A stretch of DNA of 64,000 bases from Sweltsa coloradensis (Eukaryota; Arthropoda; Insecta; Plecoptera; Chloroperlidae): assembly GCA_024449915.1 (NCBI GenBank), contig JAMZAV010000436.1, forward strand, positions 546,660 to 610,659, in the 5' to 3' direction. The translations under genes were made by a program, and so were the position numbers. Each line of letters starts with the position of its first letter. Within the stretch, counting starts at the first letter, position 1. Shown in pieces: positions 41,471 through 52,572 of this stretch. The notes beneath the pieces were generated by a model that was not told the DNA's origin, ran no database searches, and saw only the letters and a list, made by a program, of their open reading frames with translations.

Positions 41471-42939
41471 ACTAAATGGTGTTAAAGGGTTTACGTAATG
41501 AAATTTGTGCTTTTGAAGTAGTTTTTTCTCAATTTTGTTAATTGGAGTTATATTAATTTAAAACAAAAATTAAGGGGTGAATTCCCAGCTATTTATTGTG
41601 TGATTTTTTGTGTGTAATTGCTAGAAATTTAAAATGAAGTATTTGTTTATTTAAAAAAAAAAAATGTGGTACCGGTACGTACCGGAAACGAAGGCGGAGC
41701 TAACTATTCTTTGCTTTGATTTTGTAATATTGATTAAAGTAAATTGTAGTGATTTTAAAAGGCCATAGTCATACTTGAAGCGGGTACGTACTCGTTTCCT
41801 GAACACGTCTAAAAGATCAAGTAGGTAGTTGTAATGGTTGATCAATGGAAGATTGGATAAGTGAAAATTAAATCAAATTACAAAATAACATAAAACTAAA
41901 AACAGTAGCTCACACCCATCGTCCCTTTTTTATATATTCATATTTTATGTTTGTAAACGGTAGCGAAAGTGCGCTTTCTGAAATTAATTAAGTTTAGCAT
42001 TTTTAAAAATCTTTTACTTTCAACACTATTTTCAAATTATTTATAATACGCATACGTTTTTAAATTGGGGTTTACAATCGCGAGAAGTGCGACTGTGGGG
42101 CCTTATCCAAGTGTCAAAATAATTACCTGAGAATATACGCTCATGTGGTAATGGCTCTCTGTACTAACATATCCACGAAAAGTATTTTGATTTAATAATT
42201 AATTTCGAATTGAAGATAAAATTGTTTATATCAGTAGCAGGCCTATGAAGTTTCAGCAATTCTGTCAATATGTACCCGATATGGTTGTCATCAAGATAAT
42301 CTAAGTGCTTCAGTTAATGCGTTTAGGTTTTGTTAGTGTCAAGCTCGAAAACAACCAATTAGTTTCGCATTTCGTTGAAGTAACTGAATTCTGAGACCTT
42401 TCTGATTTCAGCGAAACTTGAAATAGTTTCACGTAGCTCTACTTAAACAAATACTTTCATCGTTGTACAATCGCATTGTGCGTGGTTCACGTTTCCTTAC
42501 ATCCTCATAAGTGAAAACACTTACTGATCATTTCCAATATCAGAACTACATCATGTCATTATAGAGACGTTCAGCAACAAAATATCATATTATTTTAACA
42601 CTGTTAATTTTCGGATATCATAAGGTGTCTTCTTGATACGGGCTGTGAAATTCATTCATTCATAAATTGTCTGCGATAAGAAGATTGTGCATGCTATCAC
42701 ACATTATAGAGCTCATTCCAAATAAGCTCGGCCTGAACTAAAGATAGCGACACAAGTTTTAAAACGATGTACACTTGTCACATCACAACGTTCTTTCGAT
42801 ACTGGACATAAAACCAGGCTAATAATTTGAAAGCATATAATTCCACAAAGAAAATAAAATTTCACCTATTTTTATTGAAGAAAGTGTATGTTTATTATGT
42901 TTATTATTATATTTTAATAACAATAAAAAAGTTACAATT
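41471..42939. other. Non-coding
   Basis: AT-rich, without recognised repeats or exons. Confidence 0.5.
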
Positions 42940-43082
42940 TCGAATCTACCCACTCAGTCACAGAACTGATTTTCAGTGGAGTCAGAACTCAGAACCAACA
43001 TTATTTCGTCACCTACGTCGTCGATGAGAAACAATGTCCAACCAGCGGGAAAATTTGAACTTTTAGCTCGCTGGTTGGCCAC
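42940..43082. repeat. Solo CACTCAGTCACA motif and a small hairpin
   Basis: TACCCACTCAGTCACAGAAC plus TGATTTTCAGTGG at 42949-42981 is the best match to the ends of the 39-kb element. Just downstream TCCAACCAGCG (about 43037) pairs with CGCTGGTTGG (about 43069), leaving a 21-bp loop. Confidence 0.6.
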
Positions 43083-43175
43083 GATTCATCCGCGCGCCAG
43101 AGCATTGAGCTTTGTAATAAATTAATTCACCACATACTCTATATTTTATTCCCAACATTGTAAGATGTCATGCAC

Positions 43176-43249
43176 GTCCAACCTACACTGTAAAGCACCG
43201 GTGCCTATGTGAGTCCAACCTACACTGTAAAACACCGGTGCCCATGTGA
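43176..43249 (+). repeat. 37-bp tandem duplication
   Basis: GTCCAACCTACACTGTAAA.CACCGGTGCC.ATGTGA at 43176-43212 and 43213-43249, with two differences. Confidence 0.92.
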
Positions 43250-43680
43250 ACTGGAGTAACGTTCCCGTGCCAAGGGTGAATTATACTTTCTACGGCTTCA
43301 TCAAACACGATCACGAGCCCGAGTGAACTGGACTGGACGACGTGGACGGAGCTCTAGGATCTTTAACTTGAGACTACATGACATAACTCAAAACATTTTC
43401 AACGAGGCCGTGACGCGCTCAAATCACGTAAACGTTCTAAATCTTCTCCGACAAGACTAGATTCAAATCACAGCGCGCGCTTAGATGCCGGCTGCAGAAA
43501 AGTGTTCTGTATAGGTACATCGGTCTCAATTTGCATAAGTTTGACATAAAAACCAGGGCATTGTTGTTTAAGAAAAAAATAAATCCGTGATGAACTTTAA
43601 GGACATTATCTTATTTTTGATGAAAAAGTCGAATCGATGTAGATTACGTTCGTAATAACATTAAGTGGTCACTTAGTCCT
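43250..43680. other. Non-coding
   Basis: Nothing recognised; becomes GC-richer toward 43.7 kb. Confidence 0.5.
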
Positions 43681-44100
43681 ACCTTGGCTGCCTTCCCCTT
43701 CCCCCTCCGCTCCTGTAGTCGCCCCGTAGTTCGGGAACACAGTAGCAGCCTCCTCACTTTTCGTCACTATGAACCTCGCCGTCATGGTTACCTACGCACG
43801 GTATCCTCCGTGTATATCCCGCACTCGGTCCTGTCAACACTCGCAACGAACGCGTGGGTACCGCTCGGAGACGCGAGCTTGCACTTGCCGCCGCTAGCAA
43901 GGTCGGAGCGCTACTGGGGGGAACGTCGCGGACTACGCCGGGCGTCCGATCAACAGCTGACTGGCACGCACCCCTGGCAGAGCGCGAAACTACTGGGCCT
44001 GTTTGCGAGGTGGACACATTTCTGGACGAGGAAGCGGATTGGACTTTGTCAAGGTGTGTATCATGTATCATGTATCAGAGAACTTCTTGTAACTGATGGC
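43681..44100 (+). other. GC-rich stretch open in several frames, possible exon
   Basis: About 55% GC and CpG-rich against an AT-rich background, with long open frames on both strands. The most protein-like plus frame runs from 43773, without ATG: GTARRRELALAAASKVGALL, a Thr/Arg stretch, and VCEVDTFLDEEADWTLSR, meeting a donor-like CAAG^GTGTGT at 44053/44054. A 142-codon plus frame and a 105-codon minus frame overlap it. Open frames on all strands are expected from few A/T-rich stop codons, so coding is uncertain. A CpG island is the alternative. Confidence 0.3.
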
Positions 44101-44222
44101 AGGAGGAATTGAGCATGTTATTTTGATCTCATACAGGCCTTAAATGCAAGGGCTGGAGCGCAGGTCCGATCTGTGAGAGTGAGGATTTAAAAGACCTGGG
44201 TTTGAACCCGAACAAGGTATTG
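44101..44222. other. Spacer with a B-box-like word
   Basis: GGGTTTGAACCCGAACAAGG at 44195 resembles a tRNA B box, but no A box was found upstream. Confidence 0.25.
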
Positions 44223-44259
44223 CGTCGTCGTCGTCGTCGTCGTCGTCGTCATCATCGTC
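44223..44259 (+). repeat. CGT microsatellite
   Basis: About nine CGT units followed by CAT/CGT variants. Confidence 0.95.
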
Positions 44260-44476
44260 AACTCATAGTCTCAAATTTGGGACTAAAACTGAAACATATC
44301 AACCCAAAAGATTGTATACACTCTCTCTCTCTTTTTTGGACCATGAAATATTATTTGTTACTTATATTATGAAATTGAAATTCCTTTGTAACATTTATGT
44401 ACATGAATACAATTTTCCTATGTTGCTCGAATAAAAGTCAAGTCTCTCCTTAATCCCGCCTTAAAATAAAGACCTT

Positions 44477-44508
44477 TATCTATCTATCTATCTATCTCTC
44501 TCTCTCTG
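44477..44508 (+). repeat. TATC/TC microsatellite bordering a LINE
   Basis: TATC units change to TC units and stop at CTGGCTGGGCTGGGC, directly before the truncated LINE. Confidence 0.95.
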
Positions 44509-44512
44509 GCTG

Positions 44513-46430
44513 GGCTGGGCTGGGGTGCCCCAGGGTAGCTTACTTGGTCCATTGTAATTCTCAATTTACATTAATGGCATATCTTCATTATTAACTTATT
44601 GTTACTATCACCTATACGCCGACGACCTAAAAATCTACCTTCATGCTTCTCCTTTACTTATTTAACTAGAAGCTTCGCAAACGCTTTTTCAGGCGCGTTG
44701 TTGGATGAGCGTATTTTTTTAACGAAAAAACGTTAAATTGCGATTTTCATGAAAAATAATTTTTTGATTGCGCTCAAATTTCACATTAATATATTAATTC
44801 ATAAAATTAAGGTTCTGTGAAAAAATCATTGCAATCGGATAAAACATGTAGGTGTTATAAGCCGAAGAATTTTTTTTTAAACCGAAAAAAGTGAAAAATT
44901 GCGATTTTCATGAGAAATAATTTTTAGATTACGCTAAAATTTTACACGAATATATAAATCTATAAAATAAAGGTTCTGTAAAAAAATCATTACAATCGAA
45001 TAAAAGCATGTAGGTGTTGTATGTCGAAGACAATTTTTAAAAATCGAAAAGAATCGTAAAATTACGATTTTAATGAGGAATTATTTTTATATTGCGCTCA
45101 AAAACTTGGCAGTTCTAAGTTCAGAGATTTCAAAGGCCTCCAGAAAATTTCATTGCAATTGAAGTATTGATTCATCCGAAATCGTGTTAACAAACACACA
45201 AAAATACAAACAGAAAAAATAAGGAAAACGAAAAAAAATCGTAAAGTTGCGATTTTCATAAGAAATAATCTTTCAATTGAGCTCAAAAATGTGGCAATTC
45301 TAAGTCCAGAGATTTTGAAAGCCTCCAGAAAATTTCATCGAAATTGGTGTATCGGTTTAGCTGGAATCGTGTTAGCAAACACACAAAAATACTAACAGAA
45401 CAAAACAAGAAAATCGAAAAAAATCGTAAAATTGTAATTTTCGTGAGAAATAATTTTTCGATCGTTTTTTCGAACCGTGCAGTTCTAAGCTCAGAGATTT
45501 CGAAGGCCTCCATAAAATTTCATCGCAATCGGAGTATCGGTTTAGCTGGAATCGTGCTAATAGACAGACAAAAATACAAAAAAAAAGAAAAAAACATTCC
45601 GGATTTTTTTCTCCAGTGTAGTGAAATGGAATCTTCGCTTCGCTCGCTACGCTCATTCAATCAGGCAATTGAAATGATCAACAAAGACTTGCAATCACTT
45701 GCTGAGTGGGCATATAAAAACTGCTTACTTATAAACCCATCTAAATCTCAAACGATTTTTTTAGGATACCATAAACTTAAGCCAAATTAGACTTCAATAC
45801 AATCCACAATCTAACTTTAAACGGCAAAATTATTCCATTCCAAAATAGTGTTCGAAATTTGGGACTACAAATGACAAATGACCTTTCTTGGACTGCTCAT
45901 GGAAAAAACATATGCTTCTCTACATTCTTTAAAAAGACTACAAAATTTTCTTCCGACAAAATTAAAAACCATGCTTGTACAAAGTCTTATTATGCCACAT
46001 TTTGACTACTGCGACATAGTATACAACGACTTGACTGAGGACCTGTCTATTCGTTTACAACGGGCACACAATTCTTGCGTTCGTTTTATCCTAGGTATTA
46101 AGAAATCTGATCACATCACACCCGGTTTTACATAACTAATTCGATTAAATGACCGCCGAAATCTTCATTCTGTTTGCTTCGTTCATCGAATTTTATCATC
46201 ATCTGTACCATCATACCTCGCCTCAAATTTTGAGTATTTCCATTCGAATCACAATTTCAATACCAGGTCACGATCAGGCACACAATTAGCGTTTCCAGTT
46301 CACAGAACTAGTCTTCTTGATAATTCAGTGACAATAAATGCTATAAGGCGTTGGAATGCTTTACCTGTGGAGATCAGGGATGCACTGCACATCAGAATAG
46401 TTACCACATCTTTAAAAGTAAGGTAGCGCC
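44513..46430 (+). mobile_element. 5'-truncated LINE interrupted by a DNA element
   Basis: Starts at the RT motif GVPQGSLLGPL (44524) with one in-frame stop, then YADDLKIYL (YADD at 44614-44625) and LEASQTLFQ (to 44692), where a 966-bp element interrupts it. It resumes at 45661 with EMINKDLQSLAEWAYKN, LLINPSKSQTIFLGY, then after a shift the LPTKLKTMLVQSLIMPHFDY, CDIVYNDLT block (45950-46035), RLQRAHNSCVRFILG, and finally NAIRRWNALPVEIRDALHI near 46345-46405. Jockey/CR1-like. Removing the insert and one target copy puts the two halves in the same frame, so the LINE was in this reading frame when hit. Confidence 0.92.
44689..45666. mobile_element. DNA element with phased internal repeats, copy 2, inserted in the LINE
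   Basis: Occupies 44695-45660 between two TCAGGC copies (44689-44694, 45661-45666). Reverse orientation to the 30.7-kb copy. Left end GCGTTGTTGGATGAGCGTA, right end GCTTCGCTCGCTACGCTCAT. The inside has five units of about 150-190 bp, each holding a GCGATTTTCATGA.AAATAAT block, a TTGCGCTCAAA block, either ACATGTAGGTGTT or TCGTGTTAACAAACACACAA, and an AAATCGTAAAATT end. The left two units and the right three form two subtypes. No transposase. It inserted after the LINE, giving relative dating. Confidence 0.85.
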
Positions 46431-46480
46431 ATTATATATGCTTTAAAAGTCAGTGTGCCTGAAGGTTAATATAATTTATT

Positions 46481-47453
46481 ATCATATTAATCTGTGCTAA
46501 AATGTTAAAATAAATAATAAATAAATGCATGAAAAAACTCACATGTAAAATTATTGTTGTTATGATCTTGTAATTATTTCTATTTGTATTCAAATTTTAA
46601 CTGTATAAAAGAGATGGATAAATGTGTGGATGAATGGCAACCGCCCTAATGTATTTAAGTAACTTTTATATGTTAAATATTAATTTGTGTTTCAATATTT
46701 TGAAGTGTACTAGTAGTAGTGTATAAAATAACAAAACCCCAACCAATAGTCCAGTTTCCATTCGATTAACTTACTGTAAATGACTCAAATTCCATCCGAT
46801 TTCACAAGAATAGGTTATTTGTCTATGGAAGAACCCCCACATTAATATTCTACAAGAAAATACAATTATCGAGTCGGACCCATAATCGACAAATTTGCAA
46901 AGGGAGCCTTTGTGAATTTCTTAATGATAAAATAAAATGCACGATGGGGCAATTCTATTTATTGATATAATTGATATCATATTAATCTGTGCTAAAATGT
47001 TAAAATAAATAATAAATAAATGCATGAAAAAACTCACATGTAAAATTATTGTTGTTATGATCTTGTAATTATTTCTATTTGTATTCAAATTTTAACTGTA
47101 TAAAAGAGATGGATAAATGTGTGGATGAATGGCAACCGCCCTAATGTATTTAAGTAACTTTTATATGTTAAATATTAATTTGTGTTTCAATATTTTGAAG
47201 TGTACTAGTAGTAGTGTATAAAATAACAAAACCCCAACCAATAGTCCAGTTTCCATTCGATTAACTTACTGTAAATGACTCAAATTCCATCCGATTTCAC
47301 AAGAATAGGTTATTTGTCTATGGAAGAACCCCCACATTAATATTCTACAAGAAAATACAATTATCGAGTCGGACCCATAATCGACAAATTTGCAAAGGGA
47401 GCCTTTGTGAATTTCTTAATGATAAAATAAAATGCACGATGGGGCAATTCTAT
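46481..47453 (+). repeat. Identical 478-bp direct duplication
   Basis: 46481-46958 and 46976-47453 are the same base for base as far as I can compare, separated by 17 bp (TTATTGATATAATTGAT). Each copy spans unique-looking AT-rich DNA (first 240 bp) plus most of the first satellite monomer. Identity over this length beside diverged monomers implies a very recent duplication or an assembly artefact. Confidence 0.93.
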
Positions 47454-50245
47454 CACTGTCTATAAGTATTCTATAGATAGACGTGTTGATTATCAAAGAC
47501 TGTTCCCGGTTTTGTTCTGTAATAAAATAACAAAACCCCAACCAGTAGTCCAGTTCCCATTTGATTAACCTACTGTAGATGACTCAATTTCTATCCAATT
47601 TCACAATAAATAGGTTATTTGTCAATTGGAGAAACCCCTTATTAAAATTCAACAAGAAAAAATATATATCGAGTCGGACCCTTAATCGACAAATTTGCAA
47701 AGGGGTTAGCCTTTGTGAATTTTTTTATAAAAAAATGAAATGCACGATGGGGCAATTCTATCACTGGCTATAAGTACTCTATAGATAGACGTGTTGATTG
47801 ACAAAGACAGTTCCGGTTTTGTTCTTTAATTAAATAACAAAACACCATCCGATTGTCCAGTTTCAATTCGAATAACCTTCTGTAAAAGACTTAATTTCTT
47901 TTCGATTTCACAATAAATAGGTCATTTGTCAAAAGAATAACTCCCTTATTAATATTCTACAAGAAAATATTAATTTCGAGTCGGACCCAAAATCAACAAA
48001 TTTGCAAAGGGGTTAGCCTTTGTGAATTTTTTAATGAAAAAATGAAAAACGCGTTCTGGCAATTCTATCACTGGCTAAAAGTACTCTATAGATAGACGTG
48101 TTGATTGACAAAGACTGTTTCTTTGTTTTCTGTGTTCTTTAATTAAATAACAAAACCCCAACCAATAGTCCAGTTCTTATTCAATTAACCTACTGTAAAT
48201 GACTCAATTTCTTTCCGATTTCACAATGAATAGGTTATTTGTCAATGGAAGAACCCTCTTATTAATATTCTTTAAGAATATAAATATATCGAGTCCGACC
48301 CATAATCGACAATTTGCAAAGGGGTTAGCCTTTGTTATTTTTTAATGAAAAAATGAAATGCACGATGGGGCAATTCTATCACTGGCTATAAGTACTCTAT
48401 AGATAGACGTGTTGATTGACAAAGACTGTTCCCGGTTTTGTTCTTCAATTAAAATTACAGAACCCCAACCAATAGTCCAGTTCTCATTCGATTAACCTAC
48501 TGGAAATGACTCAATTTCTATCCGATTTCAAAATGAATAGGTTATTTTTCAATGAAAAAATGAAATGCACGATGGGGCAATTCTATCACTGGCTATAAGT
48601 ACTCTATAGATAGACGTGTTGATTGACAAAGACTGTTCCCGGTTTTGTTCTTTAATTAAATAACAAAACCCCAACCAATACTCCAGTTCCCATTCGATTA
48701 ACCTACTGAAAATTATTCAATTTTTATCCAATGTTACAATGAATCGGTTATTTGTCAATGGAAGAGCCCCCTTATTAATATTCTACAAGAAAATATAAAT
48801 ATCGATTTGGACCCATAATCGACAAATTTGCAAAGGGGTTAGCCTTTGTGAATTTTTTAATGAAAAAATGAAATGCTCGTTGGGGCAATTCTATCACTGG
48901 CTATAAGTACTCTATAGATAGACGTGTTGATTGACAAAGACAGTTCCAGGTTTTGTTCTTTAATAAAATAACAAAACCCCAACCAAAAGACCAGTGACCA
49001 TTCGATTAACCTACTGAAAATGACTCAATTTCTATCCGATTTCACAATGAATCCGTTATTTGTAAATGGAAGAACCCCTTATTAATATTCTACAAGAAAA
49101 TATAAATATCGAGTCGGACCCATATTCGACAAATTTGCAAAGGGGTTAGCCTTTGTGAATTTTTTAATGAAAAAATGAAATTCGCGTTGGGGCAATTCAA
49201 TCACTGGCTATAAGTATTCTATAGATAGACGTGTTGATTGACAATGACAGTTCCAGGTTTTGTTCTTCAATTCAATATCAAAACCCCAACCAAAAGACCA
49301 GTGACCATTCGATTAACCTACTGAAAATGACTCAATTTCTATCAGATTTTACAATGAATTTTTTAATGAAAAAATGAAATGCACGTTGGGGCAATTCTAT
49401 CACTGGCTATAAGTACTCTATTGATAGACGTGTTGATTGACAAAGACAGTTCCAGGTTTTGTTCTTTAATAAAATAACAAAACCCCAACCAATACTCCAG
49501 TTCCCATTCGATTAACCTACTGAAAATTATTCAATTTTTATCCAATGTTACAATGAATCGGTTATTTGTCAATGGAAGAGCCCCCTTATTAATATTCTAC
49601 AAGAAAATATAAATATCGAGTCGGACCCATAATCGACAAATTTGCAAAGGGGTTAGCCTTTGTGAATTTTTAAAGAAAAAACGAAATGCACTTTGGGGCA
49701 TTTCTATCACTGGCTTTAAGTACTCTATAGATAGACGTGTTGATTGACAATGACACTTCCAGGTTTTGTTCTTTAGTAAAATAACAAAACCCCAACCAAT
49801 ACTACAGGTCCCATTTGATAAACCTACTGAAAATGATTCAATTTCTATCCAATTTCACAATTAATAGGTTATTTGTCAATATAAGAGCCCCCTTATTGAT
49901 ATTCTACAAGAAAATATAAATATCGAGTCGGACCCATAATCGACAAATTTGCAAAGGGGTTAGCCTTTGTGAATTTTTTAATGAAAAAATAAAATGCACG
50001 TTGGGGCAATTCTATCACTGGCTATAAGTACTCTATAGATAGACGTGTTGATTGACAAAGACAGTTCCAGGTTTTGTTCTTTAATAAAATAACAAAACCC
50101 CAATCAAAAGACCAGTGACCATTCGATAATCTGCTGAAAATGACTCAATTTCTATCCAATTTCACAATGAATCGGTTATTTGTAAATGGAAGAACCCCCT
50201 TATGAATATTCTACAAGAAAATATAAATATCGAGTCGGACCCATA
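46720..50245 (+). repeat. Satellite array, ~308-bp monomer
   Basis: Monomers can be phased on AACAAAACCCCAACCA: about 46730, 47225, 47528, 47838, 48149, 48458, 48662, 48970, 49277, 49476, 49788, 50091. Other landmarks: CGATTAACCTACTG, TCGAGTCGGACCCATAATCG, GCAAAGGGGTTAGCCTTTGT, GGGGCAATTCTATCACTGGC and CTATAGATAGACGTGTTGAT. Spacing is 303-312 bp except for two ~200-bp monomers (48458, 49277) lacking the middle. A variant (ACTCCAGTTCCC...GAAAATTATTCAATTTTTAT) recurs 814 bp apart (48662, 49476), hinting at a three-monomer higher-order unit. Stops mid-monomer at GTCGGACCCAT where a LINE is inserted. Confidence 0.96.
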
Positions 50246-50483
50246 TATATATATATATTTCTGACTCCTGTTTCCAACTTGAGTTAGGTCAGGGGGTGGC
50301 TATAGCCACCAATTTTCTAGGGCTTTTTATGAGTTGTTAACACCGGCTTGCCAGGCCTGTCATGTCCTCTTCAGGTTCACTCGCACTTCTTCCCACCAGC
50401 TCACGCCATCCACTTCTGTCTTCCCACAGTTTTCTTGCTTCGACTTCTTCCCACTTCTCCTCCTCTTTCCTGTATATCATTCC

Positions 50484-51295
50484 TTATCTGATCTTTCCAC
50501 TTCTCTCTTGGTCTACCGACTCGTCTTTTAACTTTGTCCCCACTTTCAAATTCTGTCCTTGGAATTCTTTCTTCTCCATTCTTCTGACATGTCCATACCA
50601 TCTCAACCTTTCTCGTCCAATTTTGAATAATAGCTTCTCAACTCCAACTTTTGTCCTGATTTCTTGGCTTCTAATTTTGTCTAACTTCGATATTCCGGCT
50701 ATGCTTCTTACGAACTTCATTTCAGCTGCTTGAATCCTACTTGCATCTACGGCTCGTAGTGTCCAAGTCACTGAAGCATATGTAAGGATGGGTAGATAGT
50801 ATACCTTGTACAATAACACCTTGCATTCATTAGGGAAATCCTCGTTCCAAAGTAACTTCCTTACTTGCTGATAGAAGGATTCTGCCTGGGCCACCCTTTT
50901 ACTGATCTCACTTCCCATCTTTGCCTCCTTTGTGATAATGCTACCTACGTACGCAAACTCTTCTACCTCTTCCAGTTCCTCATCTCCAATTTTAATTTTC
51001 TCTCTAGTTACTTTACTTGTTCCTTTCTTTCTAGATTTTTCCATCACAATAGTTTTACTTTTTCCTACACTGATCTTTTGTCCAAATTCTTCTGTTACAA
51101 GTTTCCACTGCTTCACTTTTGTCTGCACTTCTTCAGCTGTCTCTCCCCACACTAGGATGTCATCCGCATAAATCATTGTCCTTGTGCCAGTTGCCGTCTC
51201 TGGTTCCACCTTATTTAATATTTCGTCCAGAACTATTGAGAATAGTAATGGGGATATTACACTGCCTTGCCTTAGGCCAGAGTTAGTGTTGATAG
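50484..51295 (-). pseudogene. LINE reverse transcriptase, C-terminal part
   Basis: Continues the previous feature in a new frame: GLRQGSVISPLLFSIVLDEI (51240-51295), then TMIYADDILVWGE with the catalytic YADD. The thumb (KQWKLVTEEFGQKISVGKSK, EFAYVGSIITKE) and connection (VYYLPILTYASVTWTL) follow, then RLRWYGHVRRMEKKE near the end. The true C-terminal GRPREKWKDQIRNDI continues in a third frame (50401-50601), so at least two frameshifts separate this copy from activity. Confidence 0.92.
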
Positions 51296-52159
51296 TGTAT
51301 CAGTATTTCCATGGTTTGTTTGAACACAACTTGTACATTGTTGGTACATACTAGTTATTCTCTCGATCATGCCGTTGCTAACACCCTTCTTTTTTAGGCA
51401 CTCCCACACTTTTCCTTGGGGCATGCGATCATAGGCTTTTTCTAGGTCTAAAAACACTATGTGCACCGTTTGTCCTGCCTCCCATCTAGTTTCCATGATT
51501 TGTCGCACTGCGAATATCAAATCAGTGGTTGACCTTCCACTCCGAAACCCATACTGCTCTTCCCTTAGCTGTGGTTCTATTATTTCATTTAATCTTGCTT
51601 GTATTATTCTTTCATATATTTTAGCTCCTTGGCTCATTAGGGTGATGCCTCTGTAGTTTTTTACATCCTTCCTGTCACCCTTTTTAAAAAGTGGGACAAT
51701 TACTCCTTTCCGCCAGTCCTCGGGAACTGCTTTCTGTTGCCAGGCTGCTTTTACCACACGGTACATCCATTCACCCCCTGCTGGTCCTGCTGCTTTAATC
51801 ATTTCTACGTATACTTCATCCACCCCTGCTGCTCTTCCGTTCTTCATATATCCAATAGCATGCCGTACTTCTTCTCTTGTTATTTCTACCTCCTCTTCTT
51901 CATAGTATTCTTCCAGTTTTTCCGCCACAGAGATGTTGATACTTTCATCACAGCCCTGATTTTTGGTATCATTGAGTAGGTTGGAGAAATGCTCTTTCCA
52001 CAAAGCTTGTATTTCACTTGGTTCTTGTGTTGGTTCTCCGTCTTTGTTTTTAAGATAATTTGGGCGTTCACTGTCTGTACGTTTATTTTTGATCATACCG
52101 TACAACATCTTTTTGTTCCCATCAAAGTCAATTTTCAGTTTTTCAGCCAGCTTAACCAT
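51272..52159 (-). pseudogene. LINE reverse transcriptase, N-terminal part
   Basis: 295 codons. An acidic pre-RT linker (residues 1-100, with ALWKEHFSNLLND at 52-64), then GRAAGVDEVYVEMIKAAG (109-126), WRKGVIVPLFKKGDRKDVKN (149-168), YRGITLMSQGAKIYERII (169-186), EQYGFRSGRSTTDLIFAVRQ (201-220) and HIVFLDLEKAYDRM with the first catalytic Asp at 238. The first Met is internal to the family alignment; homology continues upstream past a stop to about 52220. The frame breaks at about 51275-51295, just before the GLRQGSV block, by a one-base shift. Confidence 0.92.
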
Positions 52160-52222
52160 TGATTTTTTGTTTTTCTAGCTTGACAATCCCTTTACCTCTT
52201 TTTTTCTCTGTTCATATTTCAA

Positions 52223-52572
52223 AATTTAAAAAACCCCAAAACACAAATTTGCAAAGGGGTTAGCCTTTGTGATTTTTTTAAAAAAAAATGAAAAGCGCGT
52301 TGGGGGAAACTATCACTGGCTATAAGTACTTATAATGACTGTTGATTTACAAAGAAGTTTTCCAGGTTTTTTTTCTTTATAAAAAAACAAACCACAAACC
52401 CAAAAGTTTAGTTTTCTTGATTAACCCACTGTAAAAAGATCAATTTCTACCGATTTCAAATGAAAAGTTATTTTTTTTAATTGAAAAACCCCCCCATTAA
52501 AATTTTACAAGAAAATAATATAGGTCGCACCCCTAATCGACAGTTTGCAACCTCTTATTAAATTTTTAAAAG
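52223..52572 (+). repeat. Satellite array resuming, heavily degraded
   Basis: Same ~308-bp monomer as before the LINE: AAATTTGCAAAGGGGTTAGC, then AACTATCACTGGCTATAAGT, GATTAACCCACTGTAAA and AATCGACAGTTTGCAA. It has many single-base losses and homopolymer changes not seen in 46.7-50.2 kb, and ends in an A-rich mess where the decamer satellite begins. Confidence 0.8.

Larger units (their letters stand above)
50246..52222 (-). mobile_element. 5'-truncated LINE (RTE-like), inserted in the satellite
   Basis: Reverse-strand element whose RT can be followed for nearly 600 codons in two main frames (separate entries). The 5' end is lost near 52222. The 3' end lies after a short untranslated part (CCACCCCCTGACCTAACTCA) and an AT run (50246-50262). 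Motif order (YRGITL, QYGFRSGRS, FLDLEKAYD, GLRQGSVISPLLF, YADD, then a C-terminal RLRWYGHVRRM and GRPREKWKDQI) fits RTE-like elements; the exact clade is not certain. The satellite stops at ...GGACCCAT on one side and resumes in the same phase (...AATTTGCAAAGGGGTT) on the other, showing insertion into one monomer. Confidence 0.93.
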
